Shown in pieces: positions 55,027-64,000 of a stretch of DNA of 64,000 nucleotides. The translations under genes were made by a program, and so were the position numbers. Under the pieces are notes generated by a model. That model was not told where the DNA came from. It did no database searches and was given only the letters and a program-made list of their open reading frames with translations. The stretch is from Campylobacter ornithocola (GTDB lineage: Bacteria; Campylobacterota; Campylobacteria; Campylobacterales; Campylobacteraceae), in the NCBI RefSeq assembly GCF_013201605.1, contig NZ_CP053848.1, positions 1,550,001-1,614,000 on the forward strand, given 5' to 3'. Each line of letters opens with the position of its first letter. Position 1 is the first letter of the stretch.

Positions 55027-56411
55027 TGAAATTCTACCAAAATCATACCGATAAATTTATCTTTCTTCTCTGCTTTTTCTATAGCTTTTGCAGGTATACT
55101 TACTTTTTTAATCTCTTTGAAGTTATTCTTTTTCTCAAAAACTTGATCAGCTAAATTCGCATTTTTTAACTCATAAAATTCCACTCTATAAATTTTTCTT
55201 TTTTTATCTAAAGAATAACGACTTTGCATTTGATTTTTACTAATTAAAATATCACTTTCATCAACACCCCTATCAAATCCTATAACATTCACTCTTACAC
55301 CAGCAATAGAAGGAATTTTAAAGTTATTTTTTACCATGATCTTTTGAGCAAAATTAGTTTTTATGTTTTTACCATCTACTATCACTTCAACACTATCTAG
55401 GGCATTTGAAAATTCAAAATAATCAGGATACAATCTAGTTTGCAAACGATTTCCATAATTTATTGAAAATGAATTTGAATTTAAAACAACAGCTGTAATT
55501 TCATTACTTGCCTTATAATTTAAAGCTTGGTTAATAGGAAAAGGTAAAAAATTTATAGCATTGGCTGGCTTATCAAGATAAAGCAAGATTTTATCATTAA
55601 AAAGTTTTACTTCTAAAGGTTTTTCAATGGCATTATAAACCCCATTTGGAGTTAAATCAAAAGTTCTTTGAAATTCTATATTTGCTTTTTTTAAATAATA
55701 CTCCACCGCTAAAAGATGATAATACACCCTTAAATGAGTTGGTAAATTTTTACTTGCCTCATTTGCAAAAGCAGCTTTGTGGTTTGAAACAACAAAATAT
55801 GTCAAAGCCTTTAACATATCTTTATCATTACTTTCTTGAGTTTTGGTATTTTTTAAATGATATTGATGTTCTTCTTTGATTAAAGCTTTATTAATGTTTT
55901 CTACTGCCTCTTTAGCTATATTTTCTAAGTCTGCGTATTTGGTAGAATTTACTTCGCTTTGATCAATGATGCTAGTATTACCCCAGCGATTTGGATTTTT
56001 ATCTTTGCTTTCATATTGTGGTCTATAAAAACCACTTCCATCGTGTAAATTTATAACCATATTAACTTCAGGATCTAAAATCAACTTTTTTATACGCTCT
56101 ATAGTATGAAAATCTGGATCATTTTCATCTATATAAGCAAACTTTCTATTTAAATCGCCAAAATTTCCTCTATTTCTAGCGATAATACTTTCAAAAGCTA
56201 AATTTGGTGCAACGATGATTTTGCCTTTAGTAATATTATAATCACTCAAAAGTAGACTAGCAGCATGAAAGCCACCTGGCTCATCTCCTTGCATACCTCC
56301 AAGAATTAAAACTGTATTGTTATCATCTAAACTTTTTCCATTTTCCTTAACACTAAATTCCAAAGCAAAAACAACATTTACAAAAACTAAAATACTTAAA
56401 AATAATCTCAC
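55023..56411 (-). CDS. pgp1: peptidoglycan DL-carboxypeptidase Pgp1
   Basis: Periplasmic zinc peptidase that trims tripeptides to dipeptides in peptidoglycan and is required for helical cell shape in C. jejuni. 462 residues with a signal peptide ([18 protein letters not shown]). Likely zinc ligands match the known set: Q41 and E44 in [11 protein letters not shown], and H123 in [11 protein letters not shown]. The C-terminal roughly 200 residues are beta-rich modules. Position between tsaD and dxr is the same as in C. jejuni. Confidence 0.93.
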   Translation of the reverse strand: MRLFLSILVFVNVVFALEFSVKENGKSLDDNNTVLILGGMQGDEPGGFHAASLLLSDYNITKGKIIVAPNLAFESIIARNRGNFGDLNRKFAYIDENDPDFHTIERIKKLILDPEVNMVINLHDGSGFYRPQYESKDKNPNRWGNTSIIDQSEVNSTKYADLENIAKEAVENINKALIKEEHQYHLKNTKTQESNDKDMLKALTYFVVSNHKAAFANEASKNLPTHLRVYYHLLAVEYYLKKANIEFQRTFDLTPNGVYNAIEKPLEVKLFNDKILLYLDKPANAINFLPFPINQALNYKASNEITAVVLNSNSFSINYGNRLQTRLYPDYFEFSNALDSVEVIVDGKNIKTNFAQKIMVKNNFKIPSIAGVRVNVIGFDRGVDESDILISKNQMQSRYSLDKKRKIYRVEFYELKNANLADQVFEKKNNFKEIKKVSIPAKAIEKAEKKDKFIGMILVEFQ

Positions 56412-57487
56412 TTCATTTCCTTATCTAAATAAAGCCTCACTTGTTTGTCATACTCAAATACATCTTCAATTTGGTTAATCTTTGGCACTCCAAAATGATC
56501 TAATGATTTAAAAATTCCTCTAGCTATATCTAAAAATTGTGCTTTTTGAGCTAAAAATTGATACACCATATATTCATTTGCACTATTAATAATCACACCT
56601 AAATCAGGCTCTTTTAAAAGTTCATCTTTAAGTGAAAATATAGGGTATTTTTTTAAACTAATTTTCTCAAATTTTAAACTTGACATAGTTAATAAATCTA
56701 AATTTTCTATAAAACTTTTACTATGTTTATTTAAAATCGCTTGAGCGATAGATAAACGCATATTTGCATGAGAAAAATAAGCACTTATACCACCATCTTT
56801 AAACTCGCACAAAGCATGCACTAAAGATTTTCTTTCTATTAAAGCATCTATTTGTTTAATACCATAAAGATGATAAGCTTCGATGACTTCAAAAAGTTTA
56901 TTGCACATACTAGCACTATCTATGGTGATCTTAGCTCCCATACTCCAGTTAGGATGCTTAAGAGCTTCTTTTACACTAACATTTTTTAAATCTTTAATTT
57001 TATATTTATAAAAAGCTCCACCACTTGCTGTGATGAAAAGCTTTTTAATATCTTTTCTTTTATCTATCAAGCACTTTAGCGCTGCATGCTCGCTATCTAT
57101 GGCTTTGATTTTAGAGGTATCAAAAAATTTCCCTGCTACCACTAAGCTTTCTTTGTTAGCTAGAGCTAAAGTTTTACCAAGTTTTTGAGCCATAAGACTT
57201 GAATTTAAGCCAGCAAAACCTACTATAGCATTTACTACCAAAGAGCTTTTGCACTCAGCTATCATCGCCTTTAAGCCATCTTGACCACAAAAAACCTTAC
57301 CATGATTAATCAAAACTTTATCTTTTTCATCTTGAATACATACAAATTTAGGCTTAAAAATAGCTATTTGCTCATTAAAAAGCTTAATATTTTTACCACA
57401 AGATAAAGCCTCTATAGCTATATTGTTTTCTTTAGCAATAAAAAGAGTATTAACCCCTATGCTTCCTGTACTTCCAAGAATAATCAT
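56408..57487 (-). CDS. dxr: 1-deoxy-D-xylulose 5-phosphate reductoisomerase
   Basis: Second step of the MEP isoprenoid pathway (DXP to MEP, NADPH). 359 residues. NADPH motif LGSTGSIG at the N-terminus, [23 protein letters not shown] (metal/substrate site), and [18 protein letters not shown], with [20 protein letters not shown] near 183-202. It overlaps both neighbours by 4 bases. Confidence 0.97.
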   Translation of the reverse strand: MIILGSTGSIGVNTLFIAKENNIAIEALSCGKNIKLFNEQIAIFKPKFVCIQDEKDKVLINHGKVFCGQDGLKAMIAECKSSLVVNAIVGFAGLNSSLMAQKLGKTLALANKESLVVAGKFFDTSKIKAIDSEHAALKCLIDKRKDIKKLFITASGGAFYKYKIKDLKNVSVKEALKHPNWSMGAKITIDSASMCNKLFEVIEAYHLYGIKQIDALIERKSLVHALCEFKDGGISAYFSHANMRLSIAQAILNKHSKSFIENLDLLTMSSLKFEKISLKKYPIFSLKDELLKEPDLGVIINSANEYMVYQFLAQKAQFLDIARGIFKSLDHFGVPKINQIEDVFEYDKQVRLYLDKEMK

Positions 57488-58212
57488 ACCAAAGTTGCCA
57501 TTGCAAATGCTGCAATGATAACAGCATCAATTCTGTCTAAAACTCCGCCATGTCCTGGGATTAAATTACCACTATCTTTAATGCCTGCTTGTCTTTTAAA
57601 ATAACTTTCAAGCAAATCTCCTATCACAGCAAAAACAGCTACAACCAAAGATATATAAATACTTTTTACCACACTAAATTCAAAAGAACCTATTATAGTT
57701 CCTAAAATTCCTGCACAAACTATCCCTCCTACAACCCCTTCTAGAGTTTTATTTGGACTTGTTGGAGAAAAAGCTCTCTCGCCAATTAACTTTCCTATAA
57801 AATATGCTCCACTATCACAAGCAACAACAATCACTATAAGCCAAAATAATACAAACATACCCTCATAACTTAATACTTGATAAAGCATTAAAATAGGTAA
57901 AGTTGGATAAATATAAGGCATAAGTTCATTTAAATTTTCACTTTTTTTATAAACTAAATATCCCAAAATCAAAATCAAAGCTAAAAGACCTATAAAGAAA
58001 GGTTTATCTAAAAACACCCCTATTGCAAAAATACATAAAGCTACAAAAACACTTGCATATTTGCTTTTAAACATAGCTTTTGATTCATTAAATGCTAAAA
58101 ACAATAAAACACCAAAAATTGCAAAATTAATTAAAAAATTATCTACCAAAGCTATCACAGCTATCACAGCTATCATCACAATAGCACTTAAAATTCTTGT
58201 CTTTGAAAACAT
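57484..58212 (-). CDS. cdsA: phosphatidate cytidylyltransferase
   Basis: Makes CDP-diacylglycerol for phospholipid synthesis. 242 residues with about seven membrane helices. The CDS signature near the C-terminus is [23 protein letters not shown] (residues about 210-232), and [12 protein letters not shown] precedes it. The first helix contains IAVIAVIAL encoded by a short 9-base tandem repeat. Adjacent to dxr as in C. jejuni. Confidence 0.95.
   Translation of the reverse strand: MFSKTRILSAIVMIAVIAVIALVDNFLINFAIFGVLLFLAFNESKAMFKSKYASVFVALCIFAIGVFLDKPFFIGLLALILILGYLVYKKSENLNELMPYIYPTLPILMLYQVLSYEGMFVLFWLIVIVVACDSGAYFIGKLIGERAFSPTSPNKTLEGVVGGIVCAGILGTIIGSFEFSVVKSIYISLVVAVFAVIGDLLESYFKRQAGIKDSGNLIPGHGGVLDRIDAVIIAAFAMATLV
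58150..58176. repeat. 9-base tandem repeat in the first helix of cdsA
   Basis: AGCTATCAC occurs twice in tandem, followed by a near-copy AGCTATCAT. It encodes Ile-Ala-Val-type triplets in the first membrane helix, so gain or loss of a unit would keep the frame. Confidence 0.8.
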
Positions 58213-58223
58213 TTTTATCCCTT

Positions 58224-58544
58224 TTATATACTTAAATCAAGCAAATGAGAGCTTTTTTTTACTTCTTCTTGTTCATCATCTTCTTGTTCATCATCTTCCA
58301 TTTGTTCTTGATGATGTTTAGAATGCTTCTTTTCTTCCTCTTGTCTTTCTTTTACCTCATCACTCACTTCATGAGTTTGATTAACCTTTTCAAGTTTTTC
58401 AACTGCCTTTTCTTTTGCTTGAAACTCACTCATATTTACTAAAGTTGCAAAAGAATCTTTTGCTAGTTCATTACTTACTTGTGCTGAATGCACTGGTGCA
58501 TTTTGGTTAGCAAAATGAATACCACCTATGGGACTTATAGGCAT
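58224..58544 (-). CDS. small acidic/His-rich protein of unknown function (Cj1348c-like)
   Basis: 106 residues without signal or membrane helix. The middle (EFQAKEKAVEKLEKVNQ onward) is a highly charged helix, and residues about 68-95 are a run of Glu, Asp, Lys, Gln and His (KKHSKHHQEQ, then DDEQE twice). The N-terminal IGGIHFANQNAPVHS is uncharged. A metal-binding or coiled-coil role is possible but only inferred. It sits between the NFACT gene and cdsA. Confidence 0.75.
   Translation of the reverse strand: MPISPIGGIHFANQNAPVHSAQVSNELAKDSFATLVNMSEFQAKEKAVEKLEKVNQTHEVSDEVKERQEEEKKHSKHHQEQMEDDEQEDDEQEEVKKSSHLLDLSI
58265..58294. repeat. 15-base perfect tandem duplication
   Basis: CTTCTTGTTCATCAT occurs twice in a row inside the small acidic gene, encoding DDEQE twice. 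In-frame unit changes are possible by slippage. Confidence 0.9.
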
Positions 58545-58546
58545 GT

Positions 58547-59851
58547 TTACTCCTTTAAAATGCTTAAAGTCTTATAATTTGTATAATTTACAAAAGCCTT
58601 TTCTCTCACCTTAACAAAATTTTTACTCGTATAATCGACCAAATAAGTTCCAGAGCTTAGCTTAGAAAATTCCACACAAAGCTTTGCTGCAAATTCTAGC
58701 ACTAATTGACTTATTTTTAATTTATTTGAAGTGATAATAACATGTGCACTAGGATAATCTTTTACATGCAACCAAATATCATCTTTTTTGGCTATTTTTA
58801 GCAAGTATTCATTGGCTTTTTCATTGCGTCCTACACTGATTTTAAACTCATCAAAATAAAAACTACTAACCCCTGCATTTAGCTCTTCTTTTTTAGTTTT
58901 TTTGGTTTTTTTAGGCATTAAAACTTCTAATTCTCGCAAAGAAGTGCTTTTAAAAATTAAATCTTTTAAATTTATTAAAAAATCAAGCTTTTCACTTAAA
59001 ATCTCTCTTTCTATATTGATATTTTTAGCCTTTTGTTTTAATTTTTTAGCCATTTTATAAAATTCATTCGCGCTATTTTTAGGAGTATCTTCGAGCTTAA
59101 AAGCAAGTTCATTTGCATTAAAATCTTGCAAAATAAATTCTCTTTGATAATCTTTTAAAGAATTTAAATTTGCAAATAAAACATTTGCCTTTTGGCTTAA
59201 TTCTTGAGCTTTTTTCAACAAATCATCTTCTTGTTCTAAATTTTCTATACTCTCTTTAAGAGTAAAGATTTTTTTATCAACATTTAAAAGCTTATTTTCT
59301 TTAATATCTTTTAAGCGATTTTGTTGCAATTTTTTGGCAATTTCTTTAAAATATGTACTAAAGTCATCAATCTTTATAAATTCTTCTTTGATTTCATAAG
59401 TTTTCAAAGCTTGGAGTTTTTCACCTATTTTTACAATACGATAGCTTTTGTCTATATGACGTAAAGCTTCTATGATAATATCATTTACATCTGTGATGAT
59501 TACATTGGTGTTTTTTCCTGTAAATTCAAAATAAATTTTAGATTTGTAAGACTTGTAAGATTTTTCTGATAAAACTTCAAAAGATAAAATTCTATTATTT
59601 TCTAATACTTCTAAATTTAAAATCTTTACATTAGAAAAGTATTTTTTTAACATAAAATCAAAAGGAGCGTTATAGACTTTTGCTTGGAGTTTATCTTGGT
59701 AAATTCCACTTTTTCCACGCGTTAAGTCTAGTATAAAAGCTTGATGATCTAAGCTAAGCTCTAAGATATTATCATCAAGGCGTTTGAGATAATTTAGTCT
59801 TTGAAATTGTTTAAAATAATCTTTTATTTGTATTAAATCTGTATATTTCAT
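58547..59851 (-). CDS. NFACT-family protein (RqcH/FbpA-like)
   Basis: 434 residues. Order: NFACT-N domain (about 1-190), a long helical coiled coil (about 190-310) and a C-terminal NFACT-R domain with KKDDIWLHVKDYPSAHVII. RqcH members add alanine tails to nascent chains on stalled large ribosomal subunits; others were first described as fibronectin-binding proteins. The bacterial quality-control role is the better-supported one. Position as Cj1349c. Confidence 0.9.
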   Translation of the reverse strand: MKYTDLIQIKDYFKQFQRLNYLKRLDDNILELSLDHQAFILDLTRGKSGIYQDKLQAKVYNAPFDFMLKKYFSNVKILNLEVLENNRILSFEVLSEKSYKSYKSKIYFEFTGKNTNVIITDVNDIIIEALRHIDKSYRIVKIGEKLQALKTYEIKEEFIKIDDFSTYFKEIAKKLQQNRLKDIKENKLLNVDKKIFTLKESIENLEQEDDLLKKAQELSQKANVLFANLNSLKDYQREFILQDFNANELAFKLEDTPKNSANEFYKMAKKLKQKAKNINIEREILSEKLDFLINLKDLIFKSTSLRELEVLMPKKTKKTKKEELNAGVSSFYFDEFKISVGRNEKANEYLLKIAKKDDIWLHVKDYPSAHVIITSNKLKISQLVLEFAAKLCVEFSKLSSGTYLVDYTSKNFVKVREKAFVNYTNYKTLSILKE

Positions 59852-59893
59852 AAATGTATTATAAAATATTTTGATGAATTTATGAGGTTTTTT

Positions 59894-60481
59894 ATGAGTG
59901 AAAAAATTCCCTATCCTTGTGTGATTTTATGTGGTGGAAAATCTTCTCGCATGGGGAAGGATAAAAGTTTATTGCAAGCAAATGATAAAAACTTAACTCT
60001 TTACCAACACGAAAAAATGTCAAAAATTTTTACTCAAGTTTTCATTAGTACTAAAAAAGATAAATTTCATCAAAAAAACTTAGCACTTATTTTAGATGAA
60101 GATTTAAACAACTACTCCCCGCTTATTGCTTTAAATTCTATACTTAAACATTTTCAAAATACTTATGTATTTATCCTTAGTGTAGATACTCCAAATATAA
60201 GTAAAAAAAGTATTTATAGACTTTTTAATCATCTAAAATCACAAAATATCCTCTTAGCAAGTACAAAAAAACACAAGCATTATTTATGTGGATTTTACCA
60301 TAGTAAAAATTTTGAAAAAACTTTGCAATTTTTACAAGAAAACAACCATAAATTAGCCTTTTTTTGTGCTACAATGAAAGCAGAATTTGTAGAATTTGAA
60401 AATGAAAATGAATTTTTAAATTTAAACTATTTTGATGATTATAAAAAGTGGCTTCATGAAAAAAACTATACTAATCTTTAG
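59894..60481 (+). CDS. mobA: molybdenum cofactor guanylyltransferase
   Basis: Attaches GMP to molybdopterin to make MGD, the cofactor needed by dmsA and other Mo enzymes. 195 residues from ATG 59894, chosen because GAGG lies 5 bases before it; an ATG at 59882 has no ribosome site. N-terminal nucleotide-binding motif ILCGGKSSRMGKDKSLL; later SVDTPNISK (metal-binding Asp). It overlaps pldA by 26 bases. Confidence 0.93.
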   Translation: MSEKIPYPCVILCGGKSSRMGKDKSLLQANDKNLTLYQHEKMSKIFTQVFISTKKDKFHQKNLALILDEDLNNYSPLIALNSILKHFQNTYVFILSVDTPNISKKSIYRLFNHLKSQNILLASTKKHKHYLCGFYHSKNFEKTLQFLQENNHKLAFFCATMKAEFVEFENENEFLNLNYFDDYKKWLHEKNYTNL

Positions 60482-61430
60482 TGCTTTAAGCGTATTAGCA
60501 AATGAAGATTTGATTCAACAAGCCTTAGAATACGAAAAACAAGGCGAATATAAAAAAGCTATGCAAATTTATAAAAACATGGTTTTGAAAGATACAATAA
60601 AAGAAAAAAAATCATTAGAACACTCTTTAAACGCTGAAAATAACACCACAAAAGAATACAATATGGATGATTTTAACCCTAGAAAAGAAGCATTAGCAAA
60701 CTATCTTGGTGCAGAAAAATCTTACAATCCTTTTGGCATTAGCACACATAATCTTAGCTATTTTATGCCTGTTTCTTATAATTTTAGCAAAAGAACTTAT
60801 AAAAACACAGAAACTAAATTTCAAGTTAGTCTTAAAAAAACTCTTTTTGAAAATATTTTAGGTTTGAATGAAAGTTACAATATAGGATATACTCAGGTTT
60901 CTTGGTGGCAACTATATAAGCATTCTTCTCCATTTAGAGAAACTAATTACCAACCAGAATTTTTTATTAATTTTCCAATAAGTGGACATGGAATTTTTGA
61001 AAATTTAAAAAATATGCGTGTTGGCTTATTGCATGAGTCAAATGGGCAAGATGATCCAAAATCAAGATCATGGAATAGAATTTATCTTAGCAATGCGTGG
61101 TTTTTTGGAGATTTTGTGTTTATACCTAGAATTTGGCTAAGAATTCCTGAAAAAAGTTCAGAAGATGACAATCCTGACATAGAAAAATATCTAGGAAATT
61201 TTGATATCAATCTTGCTTATACTCAAGATAAATATTTTATCAATATATTATGGCGTAATAATTTAAATTTTTCGTCTAATCGTGGTGCAGTGGAAATAAG
61301 TGGAGCTTATAAAATTTCCAACAATGGCTTATATATTTACACTCAATATTTTAATGGATATGGCGAGAGTCTTATCGAGTATAATAAATCTTCAAGTAGA
61401 CTCTCAAGTGGAATTTTACTAATGTATTAA
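60456..61430 (+). CDS. pldA: outer-membrane phospholipase A
   Basis: Hydrolyses phospholipids when the outer membrane is disturbed; linked to haemolysis and colonisation in Campylobacter. 324 residues from ATG 60456, where a short signal peptide (MKKTILIFSALSVLA) begins. The catalytic His and Ser are in LLHESNGQDDPKSRSWNR, and YTQVSWWQLYK and FRETNYQPEFF are family motifs. A 60-residue N-terminal charged region precedes the barrel. It starts inside the mobA 3' end. Confidence 0.93.
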   Translation: MKKTILIFSALSVLANEDLIQQALEYEKQGEYKKAMQIYKNMVLKDTIKEKKSLEHSLNAENNTTKEYNMDDFNPRKEALANYLGAEKSYNPFGISTHNLSYFMPVSYNFSKRTYKNTETKFQVSLKKTLFENILGLNESYNIGYTQVSWWQLYKHSSPFRETNYQPEFFINFPISGHGIFENLKNMRVGLLHESNGQDDPKSRSWNRIYLSNAWFFGDFVFIPRIWLRIPEKSSEDDNPDIEKYLGNFDINLAYTQDKYFINILWRNNLNFSSNRGAVEISGAYKISNNGLYIYTQYFNGYGESLIEYNKSSSRLSSGILLMY

Positions 61431-61432
61431 AA

Positions 61433-61831
61433 ATGGAAAAATTTTGCTTTATTAAGTTTATCATTAACGATGAAAAATCTTTTAAAAGATTATGTGAGTT
61501 GTTTAATTATATTAAAATTTTAAAAGATGAAAATTTACAAATAGAAGATTTATACACAGATGAAAGTATATATAATTTTTATAGCAAAAAAGAATTAGAA
61601 TATTTCTCAAGCAAAGATTGCTGGGAATTTGATGATATTTTTGATTGTATAGGAAATGGAGAATATTATTTTCACTCTATAGAAAAAATAGAAAAAAATA
61701 TAGCTAAATTGTATTTTTATCCCGTTTCTTTTCCTTATGGTGGAGTTGAACCTATAATCGAGTTTATAAAATCATTCCAAATGAAAATTCTTACAATTGA
61801 TTGTGGTTATATGGAAGAATTTGAATATTAA
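61433..61831 (+). CDS. small protein of unknown function downstream of pldA
   Basis: 132 residues, acidic, soluble, with many aromatic residues (SKDCWEFDDIFDCIG, YFHSIEKIEKN, YFYPVSFPYGG). No domain recognised. It begins 2 bases after the pldA stop and ends in a bidirectional terminator, so it is expressed with pldA. It has no signal peptide. The compact acidic make-up resembles immunity-type or small phage-derived proteins, but nothing else supports that. Confidence 0.75.
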   Translation: MEKFCFIKFIINDEKSFKRLCELFNYIKILKDENLQIEDLYTDESIYNFYSKKELEYFSSKDCWEFDDIFDCIGNGEYYFHSIEKIEKNIAKLYFYPVSFPYGGVEPIIEFIKSFQMKILTIDCGYMEEFEY

Positions 61832-61855
61832 AAGCCTTAAAAGACTTTTAATATT
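61824..61855. terminator. bidirectional terminator
   Basis: Arms AATATTAAAAG and CTTTTAATATT (11 bp) around a 10-base loop. It overlaps the stop codons of the two convergent genes. Confidence 0.75.
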
Positions 61856-63206
61856 AAAGCAAGCAAAATGCTATAACGCTACCTAAGATAAGCAAAGAAC
61901 CATTAAAGCATAAAAATGTTGGTATACAAGTATCTTTGATATGATCACCTTGTTTATCTGCACTAAGTCCTACACTAACCCCTAGGGTAGTTTCACTAGC
62001 AGGCGATCCTGCATCACCTAAAGCTCCTGCAACACCGATGATAAAAATAATTGCAACAGGTGAAAAACCAAGCTCTATACATATAGGACAAAATAAAGCA
62101 GCGATAATAGGGATAGTACCAAAAGAACTTCCTATACCTATGGTGATTAAAAGCCCTATGGCTAGCATGATAAAAATAGCTAAAAAGTGACTTTGCTCCA
62201 TAAAAGGCACACTTGTTTTTACAAGCTCAGCTATACCTCCACTTTGCTTTAAAACCTCTCCATACCCAGAAGCAACAAGCATTACAAAGGCTATATAACC
62301 CATGATTTTAAGCCCATCATCAAAAACTAAATTAACTTTGTTATACTCTACTCCGCCCAAAATCACCATCAATACAAAACCTAAAAGCCCTGATAAAGGT
62401 AAATTGTGCGTTAAAATTTGCAAAATCAAAGTCAGCAAAAGACCAGCTAAAACACCCCATTCTTTTTTACTCATTTTTAAATTTTCAAAATCCATTTTGG
62501 CAATTTGCTCTTCTTGATATTCTCTTGGTTTAGCATAAAATACAAACACAGCCAAAAACAAGCCAACTAGCATACAAATAGCTGCAAAAGCCATAGTTTG
62601 AGAAACTTCTCCTAAGCTAATTTGCACTCCATTTGAATTTAAATTGTCCACAAGCAAAGTTTGAAAAATAAGCCCAAATCCCAAAGGTACCACCATATAA
62701 GGAGTTGTAAGTCCAAAAGTTAATGCACAAGCAATAGCCCTGCGATCTATTTTTAACTTATTAAAAAGTTTTAATAAAGGTGGGATCAATAAAGGCACAA
62801 AAGCCACATGTATAGGAATTAAATTTTGCGAAAAACAAGCAATAAGCGCTAATGAAAGTATAAGTAAGTATTTTTTATGTGAAATATAATGCGAAACTAC
62901 TTTAATCAAATATGCTGTTAAATTAGTCCTAGATATAGCTGCAGCTACTGCTCCAAGTAAAATATAACTTAGTGCTGTTTGCAAATTTCCTTGCATACCA
63001 TCAATTAAAACTTTCATAGAATCCATCATAGCCTGTGGAAGCTGTGCAAAAAATTCTACCAAAGTCAAATGTTCTACATTCATAAATTTAGACCAAACGC
63101 CGACAAAAAGTCCTGAAAGTAAAACACTAAGCAAAACATTAAATCTAAAAAAACACAAAAGCGTCATTAACACAACGCCTATAAATACCGGATTAGTTAA
63201 AAGCAT
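61854..63206 (-). CDS. NhaC/YuiF-like permease (Na+/H+ antiporter superfamily)
   Basis: 450 residues with about twelve membrane helices. The stretches IPIHVAFVPLLIPPLL and GVAGALGDAGSPASETTLG (near residues 385-403) are diagnostic of the YuiF/NhaC-type branch of the ion transporter superfamily; some YuiF members move histidine. The substrate cannot be settled from sequence. Divergent from ilvD, an arrangement also found in C. jejuni (Cj0014c-ilvD). Confidence 0.85.
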   Translation of the reverse strand: MLLTNPVFIGVVLMTLLCFFRFNVLLSVLLSGLFVGVWSKFMNVEHLTLVEFFAQLPQAMMDSMKVLIDGMQGNLQTALSYILLGAVAAAISRTNLTAYLIKVVSHYISHKKYLLILSLALIACFSQNLIPIHVAFVPLLIPPLLKLFNKLKIDRRAIACALTFGLTTPYMVVPLGFGLIFQTLLVDNLNSNGVQISLGEVSQTMAFAAICMLVGLFLAVFVFYAKPREYQEEQIAKMDFENLKMSKKEWGVLAGLLLTLILQILTHNLPLSGLLGFVLMVILGGVEYNKVNLVFDDGLKIMGYIAFVMLVASGYGEVLKQSGGIAELVKTSVPFMEQSHFLAIFIMLAIGLLITIGIGSSFGTIPIIAALFCPICIELGFSPVAIIFIIGVAGALGDAGSPASETTLGVSVGLSADKQGDHIKDTCIPTFLCFNGSLLILGSVIAFCLL

Positions 63207-63342
63207 TACATTCCTTAAATCAAAATCATTTCACATTTTAAATAATTTTATTTAAAATACCATTTAAGTTTTAAAAAATTTAAGCAAAAATTGCAAAATA
63301 AAAGCATAAAATGATAATTTTTACTTTAAAAAAGGATACAAA

Positions 63343-64000
63343 ATGAGAAGTGATGCGATCAAAAAAGGACACTTAAAAGCACCAAATCGCTCTTTGCTTA
63401 GAGCTTGTGGTTTAATTGATGAGGACTTTGATAAACCTTTTATAGGTGTGGCAAATAGTTATATAGATATCATCCCGGGGCATTTTTTCTTAAATGAATA
63501 TGCAAAAATCATTAAAGATGAAATCCGAAAAAATGGTTGTATTCCTTTTGAATTTAACACTATAGGCGTAGATGATGGTATAGCTATGGGACATAATGGT
63601 ATGCTTTATTCTTTACCAAGTCGTGAAATCATCGCAAACTCTATTGAAACAGTGATGAATGCACACCAACTTGATGCGTTAATTTGTATCCCAAATTGCG
63701 ATAAAATCACTCCAGGTATGCTTATGGGGGCTTTAAGGGTCAATATACCAACCATTTTTGTAAGTGGTGGACCTATGAGAGCAGGAGTAAATAAACATGG
63801 AGAAAAAATCAGCCTAAGTTCTGTTTTTGAAGCAGTAGGAGCTTATGAAGCTAAAAAAATCAATGAAGATGATTTAAAAGACATAGAATGTAAAGCTTGT
63901 CCGAGTGGTGGTTCATGCTCTGGTATGTTTACTGCAAATTCTATGAATACTTTATGCGAGGCTATGGGTATAGCACTTGAAGGAAATGGAACCATTTTGG
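63343..64000 (+). CDS. ilvD: dihydroxy-acid dehydratase, N-terminal part (continues past the window)
   Basis: Fe-S enzyme of valine/isoleucine synthesis. The visible 219 residues begin [21 protein letters not shown] and contain [33 protein letters not shown] and [18 protein letters not shown], which hold the Fe-S cysteines and the metal site. Ribosome site AAAGGA lies 7 bases before ATG. The rest lies beyond position 64000. Confidence 0.96.
   Translation, partial: MRSDAIKKGHLKAPNRSLLRACGLIDEDFDKPFIGVANSYIDIIPGHFFLNEYAKIIKDEIRKNGCIPFEFNTIGVDDGIAMGHNGMLYSLPSREIIANSIETVMNAHQLDALICIPNCDKITPGMLMGALRVNIPTIFVSGGPMRAGVNKHGEKISLSSVFEAVGAYEAKKINEDDLKDIECKACPSGGSCSGMFTANSMNTLCEAMGIALEGNGTIL

Overview
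The window is AT-rich DNA (roughly 30% GC by eye) from a Campylobacterota chromosome, almost certainly Campylobacter and most likely the C. lari group. Gene content and gene order match blocks known from C. jejuni: rnc-rnhA-(Cj1637-like)-dnaG, the secG-frr-pyrE-nrdB run, dba-dsbI, typA/Cj0040/fliK/flgD/flgE, cfbpABC, dmsABCD-cgb and ctsG-tsaD-pgp1-dxr-cdsA-mobA-pldA. The lari-group placement is inferred from the mosaic of these blocks plus extra genes (alpha-2-macroglobulin/pbpC, alpha-carbonic anhydrase, two-partner secretion locus). No tRNA, rRNA, prophage, insertion sequence or CRISPR array was found. The one RNA gene seen is the small SRP RNA.

Layout. 1-4.5 kb holds nucleic-acid enzymes (RNase III, RNase HI, primase), a LapB-like TPR/zinc-ribbon membrane protein and a PP-loop ATPase. 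4.5-14.3 kb holds a dCache chemoreceptor, an 11-G intergenic tract, and the overlapping pair penicillin-binding protein 1C / giant alpha-2-macroglobulin lipoprotein. 14.3-17.6 kb holds two small paralogous periplasmic proteins, an MscS-type channel and a beta-carbonic anhydrase. 17.7-23.3 kb holds a Bax-inhibitor-1 protein, secG, frr, pyrE, an RDD protein, nrdB and the dba-dsbI disulfide-forming pair. 23.4-27.7 kb holds pcm, an acetyltransferase, a divergent periplasmic alpha-carbonic-anhydrase-like protein and typA. 27.8-32.6 kb is a flagellar hook-assembly region with two sigma-54 promoters. 33.1 kb carries the SRP RNA. 34.5-38.1 kb is the ferric-iron ABC transporter. 38.4-43.4 kb is an anaerobic DMSO/TMAO-type reductase operon followed by the nitric-oxide-detoxifying globin. 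43.4-45.5 kb pairs a PvdE/SyrD-type ABC exporter with an exported HbpS/GlcG protein.

45.6-53.4 kb is the most unusual part. Three collinear surface-protein genes lie here: a phase-variable (10-G tract) passenger-like protein with no outer-membrane barrel, a compact TpsA exoprotein ending in a two-cysteine tail, and its TpsB transporter with a long Asn/Thr-rich linker. The G tract is in the ON frame as read. One G more or one G fewer gives a stop within a few codons. The switch may also affect the two-partner secretion genes by polarity.

53.4-61.4 kb is housekeeping: a transformation pseudopilin, tsaD, peptidoglycan carboxypeptidase, isoprenoid and phospholipid enzymes, NFACT, mobA and phospholipase A. 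The window ends with a NhaC/YuiF-like permease and the 5' part of ilvD.

Best candidates for something new: the three-gene phase-variable two-partner secretion locus; a homologous inserted module shared by FlgD and FlgE; the alpha-carbonic-anhydrase-like protein with changed catalytic residues; and a hairpin covering the ribosome binding site between two small paralogs.
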